Shown piece after piece: positions 54,067-64,000 of a DNA stretch of 64,000 nucleotides. The notes below the pieces were generated by a model. That model ran no database searches. It saw only the letters and a list, made by a program, of their open reading frames with translations, and was not told the origin of the DNA. The position numbers were made by a program, and so were the translations under genes. Positions within the stretch are counted from its first letter, which is position 1. The number at the start of each line of letters is the position of its first letter. Origin of the DNA: Paenibacillus brasilensis (GTDB lineage: Bacteria > Bacillota > Bacilli > Paenibacillales > Paenibacillaceae); the NCBI RefSeq assembly GCF_009363115.1, contig NZ_CP045298.1, positions 1,704,001 through 1,768,000 on the forward strand. The letters are read 5' to 3'.

Positions 54067-54933
54067 TTAAGATTGAGCATTTGCACCTGCCACAATTTCC
54101 GTAATTTCCTGGGTAATAGCCGCTTGACGAGCACGGTTATAGGTCAACGACAGTTCACCAATCAGCTTGGTCGCATTTTTGGTAGCTGAACCCATCGCCG
54201 TCATCTTCGCTCCCAGCTCACTGGCCTTACCATCCAGCAAAGCGCCGTAGATGAGTGTTTCTGCATAACGCGGCAACAATACTTCCAGCACTCCTTCTGG
54301 TGAAGGCTCATACTCGTAATCAATCGAGGATGAAGCAGTATTCGAATCCAGTGTTGCCATTGGCAACAAACGGTCAACTGTTGGAATTTGAGTCAGTGCA
54401 TTGACAAAGCGGTTATAGCATAGATAAAGCTCATCAAATTCTTTAAGTTCAAAGCCTTTTACAGCCTTGCTTGCAATCGTTTTGATATCTGCAAAAGCAG
54501 GCGTATCCGACAAGTCAGTTACTGACTCTGCAATAGGGAACTCACGACGTCTGAAATAATCCCGTCCTTTTCGTCCGATGATGAAAATCACAAATTCATC
54601 CTGTGAACGGTGACGTTCCGCAATCGTCTGCGTAACCTGCCGCAAAATATTGGCGTTATAACCACCAGCCAGACCACGATCAGATGTAATGATTAGATAA
54701 GCAGTCTTTTTGACCGGACGCGTCTCCAGCATCGGATGCTTGACGTTGTTCGATCCAGAAGCAATACTGCTGACGACTTCCTTAAGCTTTTCCGCGTAAG
54801 GACGAGCCGACTCCGCTTTCTCCTGAGCTTTTCTCAGCTTGGATGCAGCGACCATTTCCATCGCTTTCGTAATTTGCTTTGTACTCTGTATACTTTTAAT
54901 CTGACGTTTAATCTCGCGCATACCTTTTGCCAT
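54067..54933 (-). CDS. atpG: ATP synthase gamma subunit
   Basis: Rotor subunit of F1, 288 residues, with the N-terminal helix MREIKRQIKSIQSTKQITKAMEMVAASKLRKA and the C-terminal signature LIGELSLTYNRARQAAITQEITEIVAGA. The frame is open to 55101, but those 56 extra codons do not resemble gamma; ATG 54933 has GAAGGTGGTG upstream and is the right start. Confidence 0.97.
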   Translation of the reverse strand: MAKGMREIKRQIKSIQSTKQITKAMEMVAASKLRKAQEKAESARPYAEKLKEVVSSIASGSNNVKHPMLETRPVKKTAYLIITSDRGLAGGYNANILRQVTQTIAERHRSQDEFVIFIIGRKGRDYFRRREFPIAESVTDLSDTPAFADIKTIASKAVKGFELKEFDELYLCYNRFVNALTQIPTVDRLLPMATLDSNTASSSIDYEYEPSPEGVLEVLLPRYAETLIYGALLDGKASELGAKMTAMGSATKNATKLIGELSLTYNRARQAAITQEITEIVAGANAQS

Positions 54934-55145
54934 GATTTCACCACCTTCAAGCTTTGGCAAAGCCAAAGCTAACTTCGTAAGCAATCCCTTAGCTTTGAGA
55001 AAAACAAAGCTCTTCGTAAGATTCAAGTCCAGCCGGACATATGTTAAAGGGCCTGTTATTAGGGGTAAAACATGCCAAGGAAGCCAAGGCCCGAGGGGCA
55101 TGCTTCCTTAGAACATTTTTCGTCATAAACAGGCAATTTCATGTA

Positions 55146-56666
<1,521 letters not shown>

Positions 56667-56679
56667 TCACCCCTATCTT

Positions 56680-57225
56680 CTATACTCGTCTGTTAAAGGA
56701 TTTTTCAAGACGATCCAGCTTGCCGGCCAGACTGCCGTCATACAGTGTATCGCCAATAAACACTTTCAATCCACCCAGCAGACTCGGGTCTACTATATTT
56801 TCCACGCGGATTGTTTTATGTTCACGGGCTCCGAATTCTTCGGCTACCGTTGCTTTTTCCTGCTCACTGAGCGCATAGGTGGAATACACCTTTGCATGAG
56901 CCAGCCCCAGCTTGTACTCCTGAATCTCAAGGTATCCATCAAGGAGAGCTTCAAACAAATCGGCTCTGCTGCGCTGAATCAACAACTTAATCGTGTTAAT
57001 CAGCGAGGCAGACATCTTGCCTTCAAAGCTGTTGGCCAGAACCTGAAGCTTGACCTCTTCCGTAATGTTAGGAGAATTAATGAACTTACGGATTTCGGCA
57101 TCCCCTGATACAGCCTCTACAAAAGCTCGCAGTTCCTGCTCGGTCTCCATAATGGTCTGCTCCTGCTCTGCCACTTCAAACAAGGCTTTCGCATACCGTT
57201 TGGCAACTACCGTATCCCGGCTCAT
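56680..57225 (-). CDS. atpH: ATP synthase delta subunit
   Basis: Peripheral-stalk subunit (OSCP type), 181 residues, starting MSRDTVVAKRYAKALFEVAEQE and ending with the family motif VDPSLLGGLKVFIGDTLYDGSLAGKLDRL. Its ATG overlaps the atpF stop by 4 bases. RBS GGAGG inside atpF. Confidence 0.96.
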   Translation of the reverse strand: MSRDTVVAKRYAKALFEVAEQEQTIMETEQELRAFVEAVSGDAEIRKFINSPNITEEVKLQVLANSFEGKMSASLINTIKLLIQRSRADLFEALLDGYLEIQEYKLGLAHAKVYSTYALSEQEKATVAEEFGAREHKTIRVENIVDPSLLGGLKVFIGDTLYDGSLAGKLDRLEKSFNRRV

Positions 57226-57710
57226 GCTTTGCCTCCTACCTCTTTAAGGTATTGGTTGACAAGCTCTCCCTGGACTTGGTCTTCCTTGATTTCTTTTTGA
57301 ATCAGCTTGGAAGCAATTTGTACCGAAGCTTTACCCACTTCGCTGCGCAGCTCGGCAACTGCCTTATTGCGCTCGCTTGTGATTTCACGAACAGCTTCAT
57401 CTTTCAGGCGAACTGCTTCGTCTTTAGCCTGAATAATAATTTGCTCCGCTTGCTTGTTACCTGTTTGTTTCGACTGCTCAATAATATCGTAAGCTTCCTT
57501 ACGCGCTTGCTGGAGAGCCTGTTTTTGCTCCTCAACATAGGCAGCAGCCTGTTCACGCGTTTGTGCCGCTTCACTCATTTGCTTCAAAACAAGCTCACGC
57601 CGCTTCTCCATAACTGAAAAGAGAGGGCCGAATGCATAACGGGTCAGCAACCAGTACAAGATCAAAAATGCAATGACAGTAAACACGATACTTGTCCAAT
57701 TTAAATGCAA
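57222..57710 (-). CDS. atpF: ATP synthase b subunit
   Basis: Peripheral-stalk subunit, 162 residues: one N-terminal membrane helix (SIVFTVIAFLILYWLL) and a long charged helix that dimerises (about 30-155). The start is TTG 57710, with AAAGGAG 9 bases upstream. Confidence 0.96.
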   Translation of the reverse strand: MHLNWTSIVFTVIAFLILYWLLTRYAFGPLFSVMEKRRELVLKQMSEAAQTREQAAAYVEEQKQALQQARKEAYDIIEQSKQTGNKQAEQIIIQAKDEAVRLKDEAVREITSERNKAVAELRSEVGKASVQIASKLIQKEIKEDQVQGELVNQYLKEVGGKA

Positions 57711-57819
57711 TTGAAGTCACTCCTTTCCGGTGAACGTCAGTCCTAGATCTTTCATATTCAAACGAACAAAGAAGGCGCGGATGGCTGTGCCTTCCCCGCC
57801 AAACCTTGCTTCCATTCAA

Positions 57820-58047
<228 letters not shown>

Positions 58048-58149
58048 TTAAAATCCTCCTTAGTGATGTGTATTTGTGTTTTACATGTATTTGCAGTTAA
58101 GAGCGAAGCGCACTTCTGAACTTAACTAAAAACCGAAAAATGAGCTTGT

Positions 58150-58974
58150 CTAATGCTCTTCTTCATGCGTATCAATGGATTGTGAAATATATACGAACGT
58201 CAGAATTGTAAAGACGAACGCCTGGATACTGCCGACAAAAATACTGAAACCTTGCCAGACCACGAGCCCGAATACGGAAGCAACCATACCTCCCACACCA
58301 AGTGCTGTCATTTTCAGCAGAACACTGATCAAAACCTCGCCGGCAAAAATATTACCGAATAGACGCATACCATGTGTCAATAGTTTTGAGAACTGCTCAA
58401 TCAGGTTAATTGGCAGAAAGAATGGAAATGGCTGAACATAGTGCTTAAAGTAAGCTTTGGTGTTACGGAAAATTCCTAGGAAATGAACCAGAACAAAGAT
58501 CATCAATGCCAGTCCAATAGATACCCCTGCATCTGCGGTAGGTGATTTCCACCAGTTGACACCTATATGGGCAGCTTCGCCCGGATGAGTCGCCTGTGCT
58601 TGCTCTAATGCTTCCTTGACCGGAACGATGTCATGCCCGAATACTTGCGCGCTTTGCACATTATCAAATTCAGTCACGATCCCGAACGGCAGACCCAGCA
58701 TATTTCCGACGAAAATGAACATGATCAGCGTCATCCCTAAAGAAAGGAATGGCTTACCTTTTTTCAAATCCATCGTACTGGATATGAGCCCTTGAACGAA
58801 TTCCACAACCCATTCCATAAAGTTTTGCAGCTTTCCGGGATTGTCCACAGACAAATTGCGCGTTGCAGCAAAAGCCAGTCCAAACACAATAGCGCAGGTC
58901 ACAACCAGCATAATAATGACGGACAAGTCAATGTTAAACCCGCCCAATTGGATAATCGGTGATTCATGCAACAT
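58150..58974 (-). CDS. atpB: ATP synthase a subunit
   Basis: Membrane stator subunit with the proton half-channels, 274 residues, about six helices. The essential Arg lies in LLTHGMRLFGNIFAGEVL, and the C-terminal helix contains GSIQAFVFTILTFVYIS. RBS AAAGGGGTG. Confidence 0.97.
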   Translation of the reverse strand: MLHESPIIQLGGFNIDLSVIIMLVVTCAIVFGLAFAATRNLSVDNPGKLQNFMEWVVEFVQGLISSTMDLKKGKPFLSLGMTLIMFIFVGNMLGLPFGIVTEFDNVQSAQVFGHDIVPVKEALEQAQATHPGEAAHIGVNWWKSPTADAGVSIGLALMIFVLVHFLGIFRNTKAYFKHYVQPFPFFLPINLIEQFSKLLTHGMRLFGNIFAGEVLISVLLKMTALGVGGMVASVFGLVVWQGFSIFVGSIQAFVFTILTFVYISQSIDTHEEEH

Positions 58975-59003
58975 GTTTTCTCACCCCTTTCTCAGTTGAG
59001 CCA

Positions 59004-59384
59004 TCATTTTTCCTGAAGCGCGAATATGATGCCTATAATTAAAAGAAGAAATTGCCCAGTCACCAGGCTTGCCATTACAGCGATCTCATGGAAATAGGCC
59101 GGAAATTCTATGGCCAGCACCACGGCCAAAATTGAGGTCCCTAATCGAACGCCAAAGCCAATACCTACCACTCTCTTCTTTCTTTCACCGGCGGCCGCAC
59201 TCGCAACCTGTCGAATTCTGTAGGCCATATACAGCACATTTAGACAGCTTACTCCCGTTCCCAGAATGATTCCGTGAGCAATGTCACGATGTTGGGGCAT
59301 GAGGGCGGAGACCGGGAAACACAGAGCCATTATAATAAGCGCTACGATCCATAACTTTTTTTGCATACGGGTCATCTCATTCAT
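59004..59384 (-). CDS. atpI: ATP synthase protein I (AtpI)
   Basis: A 126-residue protein with four membrane helices (LWIVALIIMALCFPVSALM, GIILGTGVSCLNVLYMAY and two more), at the normal atpI position before atpB. AtpI is thought to assist c-ring assembly. RBS GAGGG 6 bases before the ATG. It overlaps the upstream gene by 8 bases. Confidence 0.88.
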   Translation of the reverse strand: MNEMTRMQKKLWIVALIIMALCFPVSALMPQHRDIAHGIILGTGVSCLNVLYMAYRIRQVASAAAGERKKRVVGIGFGVRLGTSILAVVLAIEFPAYFHEIAVMASLVTGQFLLLIIGIIFALQEK

Positions 59385-59631
59385 GGTTATCCCTCAATAC
59401 CTTTCCGATCACAAGGGCAATACTTAATGCGCCTACAACCAAGCCTGCGAGAACGCTTACGCCAGTCCAAATTCCGGAGCCACCAAGTTTGGCATCAAGC
59501 CATTTTCCCGCATAGAAACCACCCAGTGTGCACACCGTCAGATCAATGCCGATAGCGCTCACCAGTCCAATTGCCTTGAAGGCATTTCCGGTGTTATTTC
59601 GGTTGTTGTTTTGCTTGGAAGGTCTGACCAC
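59377..59631 (-). CDS. atpZ: AtpZ/AtpI family protein, first gene of atp operon
   Basis: An 84-residue protein with two membrane helices (AIGLVSAIGIDLTVCTLGGFYAG and GVSVLAGLVVGALSIALVIG) and the conserved GKWLDAKLG phrase of the ATPase gene 1 / AtpZ family. In alkaliphiles AtpZ and AtpI form a calcium/magnesium channel; here a helper role for the ATP synthase is inferred. The start is GTG 59631. It directly follows the operon promoter. Confidence 0.85.
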   Translation of the reverse strand: MVRPSKQNNNRNNTGNAFKAIGLVSAIGIDLTVCTLGGFYAGKWLDAKLGGSGIWTGVSVLAGLVVGALSIALVIGKVLRDNHE

Positions 59632-59661
59632 TTTTCCATGTCACCCCTGTAATTCCAGTCC

Positions 59662-59691
59662 ATTTTACTTAAATATAAGATGCTTTGTCAA
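59662..59691 (-). promoter_or_regulatory. Sigma-A promoter of the atp operon
   Basis: TTGACA (59686-59691), an 18-base spacer and TAAAAT (59662-59667) on the minus strand; transcription would begin near 59655, about 25 bases before atpZ. Confidence 0.7.
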
Positions 59692-59806
59692 TTGAGATAT
59701 TTTAGCGCCCTAAAGTATAAAAATCAGTCGACAAAGCATCTAAAAATGCTGTATCCCTTGGTAACCGTACAGTTTAACTGTATGCTTGCCTTGTAAAGGA
59801 ATATTA

Positions 59807-60973
59807 TTACGAGCAGACGCCTTTTGTGAACATTGTGTGAAATTCTTCAGGTCGTTCGGTTTTGACACCGTAATGGTGCAAAATCGCATTGACAATTCTT
59901 ACCGATGCCTGTCCATCGCCATAAGGATTTGCTGCCTGACTCATAGACTCATACAGCCCGGAATCCGTCAAAAGGGCCTTAGTGCGATTGTAGACCTTCT
60001 CTTCATTCGTACCGACCAATTCCAATGTACCCGCCTCAATTCCTTCCGGTCTTTCGGTCGTATCCCGTAGTACCAGTACAGGTACGCCGAACGAAGGCGC
60101 TTCTTCCTGAAGACCGCCGGAATCCGTAAGAATCAGATGTGTGTGCGGATAAAAATTGTGCAAATCCACAACATCCAGCGGATCAATCAACTTAATACGC
60201 GGATGGTTGCCTAAAATCTCGAATGCAGGCTCCTTCACAGCCGGACTTGGATGAACCGGATAAACGATAGCTATATCCTCAAATTCGTCTGCGATCCGTT
60301 TTACCGCATTAAAAATTTGACGGTGTGGTTCCCCCTGTGACTCCCGACGGTGGGCTGTCATTAGAATCAAGCGCTTGCCCTGGGCCCATTCCAGTACCGG
60401 GTGCTCGTAATCCTGGCGAACCGTATACTGAAATACGTCAGTCACCGTATTACCTGTTACATATATTCGAGATTCAGGTTTATTTTCCTTCCGCAAATTC
60501 CCAGCTGATAAAGAAGTAGGCGAGAAATGAAGATCAGACAGCACGCCTGTGAGCTGACGGTTCATTTCCTCAGGATATGGAGAAAGCTTGTTCCATGTCC
60601 GCAAGCCTGCTTCTACATGCCCTACTTCAATTTGTTGCATAAAGGCTGCATAGCTAGCGAGGAAAGTGGTCAGCGTATCGCCGTGAACCAACACGATATC
60701 CGGCTTGGCCTCGCGTAATACAGGTTCCAGCCCCTGAAGTACACGTATGGAAATTTCGTTGAGTGTCTGACGGTCTTTCATCACATCCAAATCATAGTCA
60801 GGGTGAATGTTAAAGACCTCCAGAACCTGATCAAGCATTTGGCGATGTTGAGCCGTAACGCATACCACAGATTCGATATGCTCCGGATGACGCTGAAGCT
60901 CCAAAATGAGAGGAGCCATTTTAATCGCTTCCGGACGCACGCCAAAAATGGTCATTACTTTGATTTTGGACAT
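59807..60973 (-). CDS. mnaA: UDP-N-acetylglucosamine 2-epimerase
   Basis: Interconverts UDP-GlcNAc and UDP-ManNAc, providing ManNAc for the wall-polymer linkage unit (the TagA donor). Typical motifs: KVMTIFGVRPEAIKMAPL at the start, VLVHGDTLTTFLASYAAF, HVEAGLRTWNKLSPYPEEMNR, MTAHRRESQGEP, LTDSGGLQEEAPSFGVP and RDTTERPEGIEAGT. The frame is open to 61048; ATG 60973 gives the normal N-terminus and has AGGGG 12 bases upstream. 388 residues. Between atpZ and upp, as in several Bacilli. Confidence 0.95.
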   Translation of the reverse strand: MSKIKVMTIFGVRPEAIKMAPLILELQRHPEHIESVVCVTAQHRQMLDQVLEVFNIHPDYDLDVMKDRQTLNEISIRVLQGLEPVLREAKPDIVLVHGDTLTTFLASYAAFMQQIEVGHVEAGLRTWNKLSPYPEEMNRQLTGVLSDLHFSPTSLSAGNLRKENKPESRIYVTGNTVTDVFQYTVRQDYEHPVLEWAQGKRLILMTAHRRESQGEPHRQIFNAVKRIADEFEDIAIVYPVHPSPAVKEPAFEILGNHPRIKLIDPLDVVDLHNFYPHTHLILTDSGGLQEEAPSFGVPVLVLRDTTERPEGIEAGTLELVGTNEEKVYNRTKALLTDSGLYESMSQAANPYGDGQASVRIVNAILHHYGVKTERPEEFHTMFTKGVCS

Positions 60974-61081
60974 TTTAAGTTGAAACCCCTTTTCATAATA
61001 AACGTTCGGTTCACAAATCTTTTTTATACGAAATCGGCCTGGCCGCAACGTCCATAAATTTGCCGAACCTCCAAAGACGGT

Positions 61082-61711
61082 CTACTTCGTTCCGTACAAG
61101 CGGTCTCCTGCGTCACCAAGACCTGGGACAATATAGCCATGCTCATCCAAACGCTCATCCAGAGCAGCGACATAAATGTCTACATCAGGATGTGCCTCTT
61201 GCACAGCTTTGACACCCTCAGGAGCAGCAATCAGATTCATCATTTTAATTTGGGTACAGCCTCTTTTTTTCAACACATCTATGGCTGCAATCGCCGAGCC
61301 GCCTGTTGCAAGCATCGGATCAATGACGATCAATTCACGCTCTGTCACATCTGTAGGCAACTTTGTGTAGTATTCCACAGGCTGCAATGTTTCAGGGTCG
61401 CGGAACAATCCCACATGGCCTACCTTTGCTGCCGGCAGCAGCTTTACAACGCCATCCAGCATACCCAAGCCTGCACGCAAAATCGGAATAAGGCCCAGCA
61501 TACGTCCGGAAATCACTTTACCTTCTGTCTCAGCAACCGGTGTTTGCACCGTAATGCTTTCCAACGGGATGTCCCTCGTAATTTCATAAGCCATCAAAGT
61601 TGCTACTTCATCCACGAGCTCGCGGAAATCCTTGGTGTTGGTCCGCACATCGCGGATAAATGTAAGCTTGTGTTGGATCAAAGGGTGATCACAAACCACC
61701 AGTTTTGCCAT
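61082..61711 (-). CDS. upp: Uracil phosphoribosyltransferase
   Basis: Salvages uracil to UMP using PRPP. The 209-residue protein contains [16 protein letters not shown], the [16 protein letters not shown] segment and the PRPP loop [15 protein letters not shown]; the C-terminus [13 protein letters not shown] is complete. RBS GGAGGG. 108 bases separate it from mnaA. Confidence 0.97.
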   Translation of the reverse strand: MAKLVVCDHPLIQHKLTFIRDVRTNTKDFRELVDEVATLMAYEITRDIPLESITVQTPVAETEGKVISGRMLGLIPILRAGLGMLDGVVKLLPAAKVGHVGLFRDPETLQPVEYYTKLPTDVTERELIVIDPMLATGGSAIAAIDVLKKRGCTQIKMMNLIAAPEGVKAVQEAHPDVDIYVAALDERLDEHGYIVPGLGDAGDRLYGTK

Positions 61712-61970
61712 GATATATTCCCTCCGGTATTATCGTCACGTTCTTCCGCACCAGAATATCGAACATCCTGAATGGAAAGGATCTATGTAACCTATTTGTA
61801 CAAACCAAATAAGCACAGATGCAGTGCGTGCCTGTAAATCCTGTTTATTATAACATTCCCTTGGTTGATTTAACACCTGCCACCACAACCTTTGGCCAAG
61901 AGAAAGATATGTAGAGTAAAATATCTCCCCTGCCACATTATGAGTGACTTTTGTCACGGAAAACCACATC
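61712..61970. other. upp upstream region
   Basis: A perfect TATAAT occurs on the minus strand near 61848-61853, but no good -35 box is at the right distance. No upp-type RNA-binding attenuator (PyrR site) was recognised and no gene is visible. Confidence 0.35.
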
Positions 61971-62006
61971 AAAAAAGGCTCTAACGGCCCTTGACCGTCA
62001 AAGCCT
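61971..62006 (-). terminator. Intrinsic terminator of the sugar-binding protein gene
   Basis: On the minus strand AGGCT...AGCCT encloses an inner ACGG/CCGT stem and is followed by a TTTTTT run. It lies about 65 bases past the stop codon of the binding-protein gene. Confidence 0.8.
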
Positions 62007-62071
62007 GTCGAACTTCAAAATTCCCTTCTGTGCTATAAGTTGGGGTTCAGGCTCCTGATGCAGCGACGTTT

Positions 62072-63337
62072 TTATCTATACTTCAAATTGTCCCACGCTC
62101 CCTGAAATTGCTGCAGCATTTCGTCTTTTGTAATAACCCCCGCAATATAGGCTTGCATACTACTGCTCAAATCCTGATTCAGTCCTTTCGGGAAGCGCTG
62201 GAAGTTCCAGCTCCATATCTTGCCTTCCCTCACATGCCGGGATATTTCCGCACCAAGATCACCTGTCGTTTCATCACTGGATGTAATGCTTTTGAAGGCG
62301 GGGACGAATTTGAACTCCTTGGTAATATAGTGCTTGCCTATCTCCGAAGTAACCAGCCAATTGAGAAAATCTTTTGCCTCCTGCTTCACAGGCGAATTTT
62401 TATTGACCACCCAGTTGGATGCCACCCCCACTGCAAGCCTGCCTCCTTTAGCAGGATCATTATCTATAGGCGCAGGCAGAATACCTAGATTCAAGTCAGG
62501 ATTAATACCGTCTATTTGTGGCTGAGTCCAGTTCCCCTGATGCATCATGGCGGCCTTGCCTGTCGCAAATAACGTGACTTGTGTATTATAGTCTGTCGTA
62601 AGGGGATTGCTGTTACCATATTTTAAAGTCAGGTCAAGCAGCTTCACCCACTGATCAAACACAGGATTGCCAGGGATACGGGCTGTTCCCTTGTTTAAAT
62701 GCTCGACGTAGGTCTCCGGGTTCGGCTGTCTGGCAAACGGAATATTGACAAAATGGTTCCCCAGCACCCACCATTCCGCATATCCGTTAGCAAACGGTGT
62801 AATCCCTGCCGCTTTCAGGCGCTTCGCTGCTTCCTCCAGCTCACTTATCGTTTGAGGCAGCTTGGTTATGCCCGCCTGCTTGAACAAATCCTTATTATAA
62901 ACAAATCCGAAGCCTTCCAGGTTCATAGGCTGTCCGTAAATCTTACCGTTAACGGTCATCGGCTTGCGGGCAAAATCATCCAGATCCTTTACCCATGGCT
63001 GATCTGACAAGTCCTCCAAATACTCAAACCACGTATCACGGTCTTGATAACCCTCATTGGTGAAAATGTCCGGCTGATCACCTGAGGCGAATTTAGCCAT
63101 CAACGAAGCACTGTAATCCGTACCGCCTCCGACAGATTGGATATCCAGCTTGATGCCCGGATGCGTTTTTTCATATTCCGCCTTGAGTTTGTTTAGCGGC
63201 TCTGAAATCTCTACTTTGAACTGATAGATGTGTATCGTTTTCGTCTCGTTTGGCCCGGCCTGCGTATTTCCACAACCCGAAAGCGTACATGCGAGCAGTA
63301 CGATCAGGGAGAGGACAAGCAGCACTGTTTTTTTCAT
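62072..63337 (-). CDS. ABC transporter sugar-binding lipoprotein
   Basis: A 421-residue extracellular solute-binding protein (family 1, sugar type). It has a lipoprotein signal with lipobox LSGC (Cys22), a first-lobe segment LKAEYEKTHPGIKLDIQSVGG, and the family features FASGDQPDIFTNEGYQDRDT, YNKDLFKQAGITKLPQT and GKAAMMHQGNW. The substrate (probably an oligosaccharide) cannot be read from the sequence. The permease gene begins upstream, 14 bases away, so they form one operon. Confidence 0.92.
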   Translation of the reverse strand: MKKTVLLVLSLIVLLACTLSGCGNTQAGPNETKTIHIYQFKVEISEPLNKLKAEYEKTHPGIKLDIQSVGGGTDYSASLMAKFASGDQPDIFTNEGYQDRDTWFEYLEDLSDQPWVKDLDDFARKPMTVNGKIYGQPMNLEGFGFVYNKDLFKQAGITKLPQTISELEEAAKRLKAAGITPFANGYAEWWVLGNHFVNIPFARQPNPETYVEHLNKGTARIPGNPVFDQWVKLLDLTLKYGNSNPLTTDYNTQVTLFATGKAAMMHQGNWTQPQIDGINPDLNLGILPAPIDNDPAKGGRLAVGVASNWVVNKNSPVKQEAKDFLNWLVTSEIGKHYITKEFKFVPAFKSITSSDETTGDLGAEISRHVREGKIWSWNFQRFPKGLNQDLSSSMQAYIAGVITKDEMLQQFQGAWDNLKYR

Positions 63338-63351
63338 CGGTTATCCCTCCA

Positions 63352-64000
63352 TCAGCCCTTGACCGCACCGGCTGCAATGCCGGAAACGATGTATTTTTGC
63401 ATCGCCAGAATAAACACAACTATTGGCGTAATCCCCAGTACCAGCGCTGGCAGCGCCAAGTCCCATTGCTTGGTATATTGGCCGAACAGCATATAGGTCG
63501 CAATCGGGATGGTGCGCAGCTCCGGAGCATTCAGAATGAGCGAAGGCAGCAGATAGTCATTCCAAATCCATAAGGTGTTCAAAATAAGTACGGTTACGAA
63601 CATAGGCAGCAGCAGCGGACACACGATGCGAAAGAATACACCGTACCGGGAAGAGCCGTCCACCCTCGCCGCCTGCTCGACCTCAACAGGCACCGTTTTG
63701 ATAAACCCGTGAAAGAGAAAAACGGATAATGGCGCTCCAAAACCCAAATAGCACAAAATCAATCCTGGTATGCTATTGTTCAAACTCAGCACGTTGGATA
63801 CCTCCATAAGCGGCAGCATGATGGACTGAAAAGGCACGACCATTGCAGCCACAAGCAGGCCAAACAGCAATCGGTTAAAACGCGTGTCGTGGCGAACCAT
63901 CTGGTAAGCAGCCATCGAGCTGATCAGCAGCAGGAGAGCATTGCTGACGATGGTGACGAGCAATGAATTCCCCAGCGCTGTCGGAAAGTTTATTTTATTC
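63352..64000 (-). CDS. Sugar ABC transporter permease (MalG-type), N-terminus outside window
   Basis: A carbohydrate ABC transporter inner-membrane subunit. The frame is open to the window edge (it reads ...FPTALGNSLLVTIVSNALLL), so the N-terminus is missing. At least four membrane helices are visible, and the cytoplasmic EAA loop, which contacts the ATPase, reads EQAARVDGSSRYGVFFRIVCP. The C-terminus ends with the usual QKYIVSGIAAGAVKG. An internal start at 63963 is not a true start. Confidence 0.93.
   Translation of the reverse strand, partial: NKINFPTALGNSLLVTIVSNALLLLISSMAAYQMVRHDTRFNRLLFGLLVAAMVVPFQSIMLPLMEVSNVLSLNNSIPGLILCYLGFGAPLSVFLFHGFIKTVPVEVEQAARVDGSSRYGVFFRIVCPLLLPMFVTVLILNTLWIWNDYLLPSLILNAPELRTIPIATYMLFGQYTKQWDLALPALVLGITPIVVFILAMQKYIVSGIAAGAVKG

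Noticed and set aside
54934..55101. N-terminal extension of AtpG by 56 codons
   Set aside because: The extension does not resemble gamma subunits, and ATG 54933 has a good ribosome site.
61736..61972. 78-codon minus-strand open frame upstream of upp
   Set aside because: Lies over the likely upp promoter, has no ribosome site and no recognisable domain.

Overview
The window is chromosomal DNA from an endospore-forming, flagellated Firmicute, most likely Paenibacillus (P. polymyxa-like; inferred from gene order and content, no search was run). The order of comFA-comFC-yvyF-flgM-flgN-flgK, of degS-degU, and of fabZ-epuA-flhP-flhO-mbl-spoIIID-spoIIQ-spoIID-murA-ywzB-atp operon closely follows the Bacillus subtilis chromosome. 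The cell-surface genes between them (SLH protein, stalk-domain proteins, csaB) are typical of Paenibacillus. Almost every gene is on the minus strand; the only plus-strand genes are one RND efflux operon and its TetR regulator.

Layout. 1-2975: flagellar genes flgK (cut by the window edge), flgN, flgM and yvyF, with a putative sigma-D promoter buried in the terminator ahead of flgM. 3.3-7.6 kb: a secreted LysM protein, then competence genes comFC and comFA. 7.8-10.2 kb: a small membrane protein and the degS-degU two-component system. 10.3-13.0 kb: a secreted phosphodiester glycosidase with a C-terminal stalk domain. 13.1-18.7 kb (plus): RND adaptor, RND pump and TetR regulator behind a consensus promoter with an overlapping operator-like palindrome. 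18.9-20.7 kb: metK and a spore protein (SASP).

20.8-34.9 kb is the most unusual part: a secreted protein, a TolC-like protein carrying an N-terminal stalk domain, a large stalk-domain surface protein with two possible start sites, a second RND adaptor and pump, and a 1339-residue SLH-domain S-layer protein. 35.1-40.2 kb holds the wall-polymer genes tagO, tagA, csaB and a DUF5693 membrane protein; CsaB makes the pyruvylated polymer that SLH domains bind. Then come pgcA and fabZ, a 0.9-kb intergenic stretch with repeats and terminators, the flhP-flhO-mbl-spoIIID cluster, spoIIQ, spoIID, murA, ywzB and the complete atp operon (atpZ-I-B-E-F-H-A-G-D-C). The end carries mnaA, upp and part of a sugar ABC transporter.

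How the genes fit together. The main candidate for an undescribed system is an RND-type tripartite exporter in a cell without an outer membrane. Both RND adaptors keep the hairpin-tip pattern (R-x3-L-x6-S/T) that diderm adaptors use to dock on TolC, and a TolC-family protein lacking beta-barrel segments lies in the same locus, fused to a stalk domain that also ends the neighbouring surface protein. A conduit through wall and S-layer is the inference. The sequence shows the parts, not their assembly.
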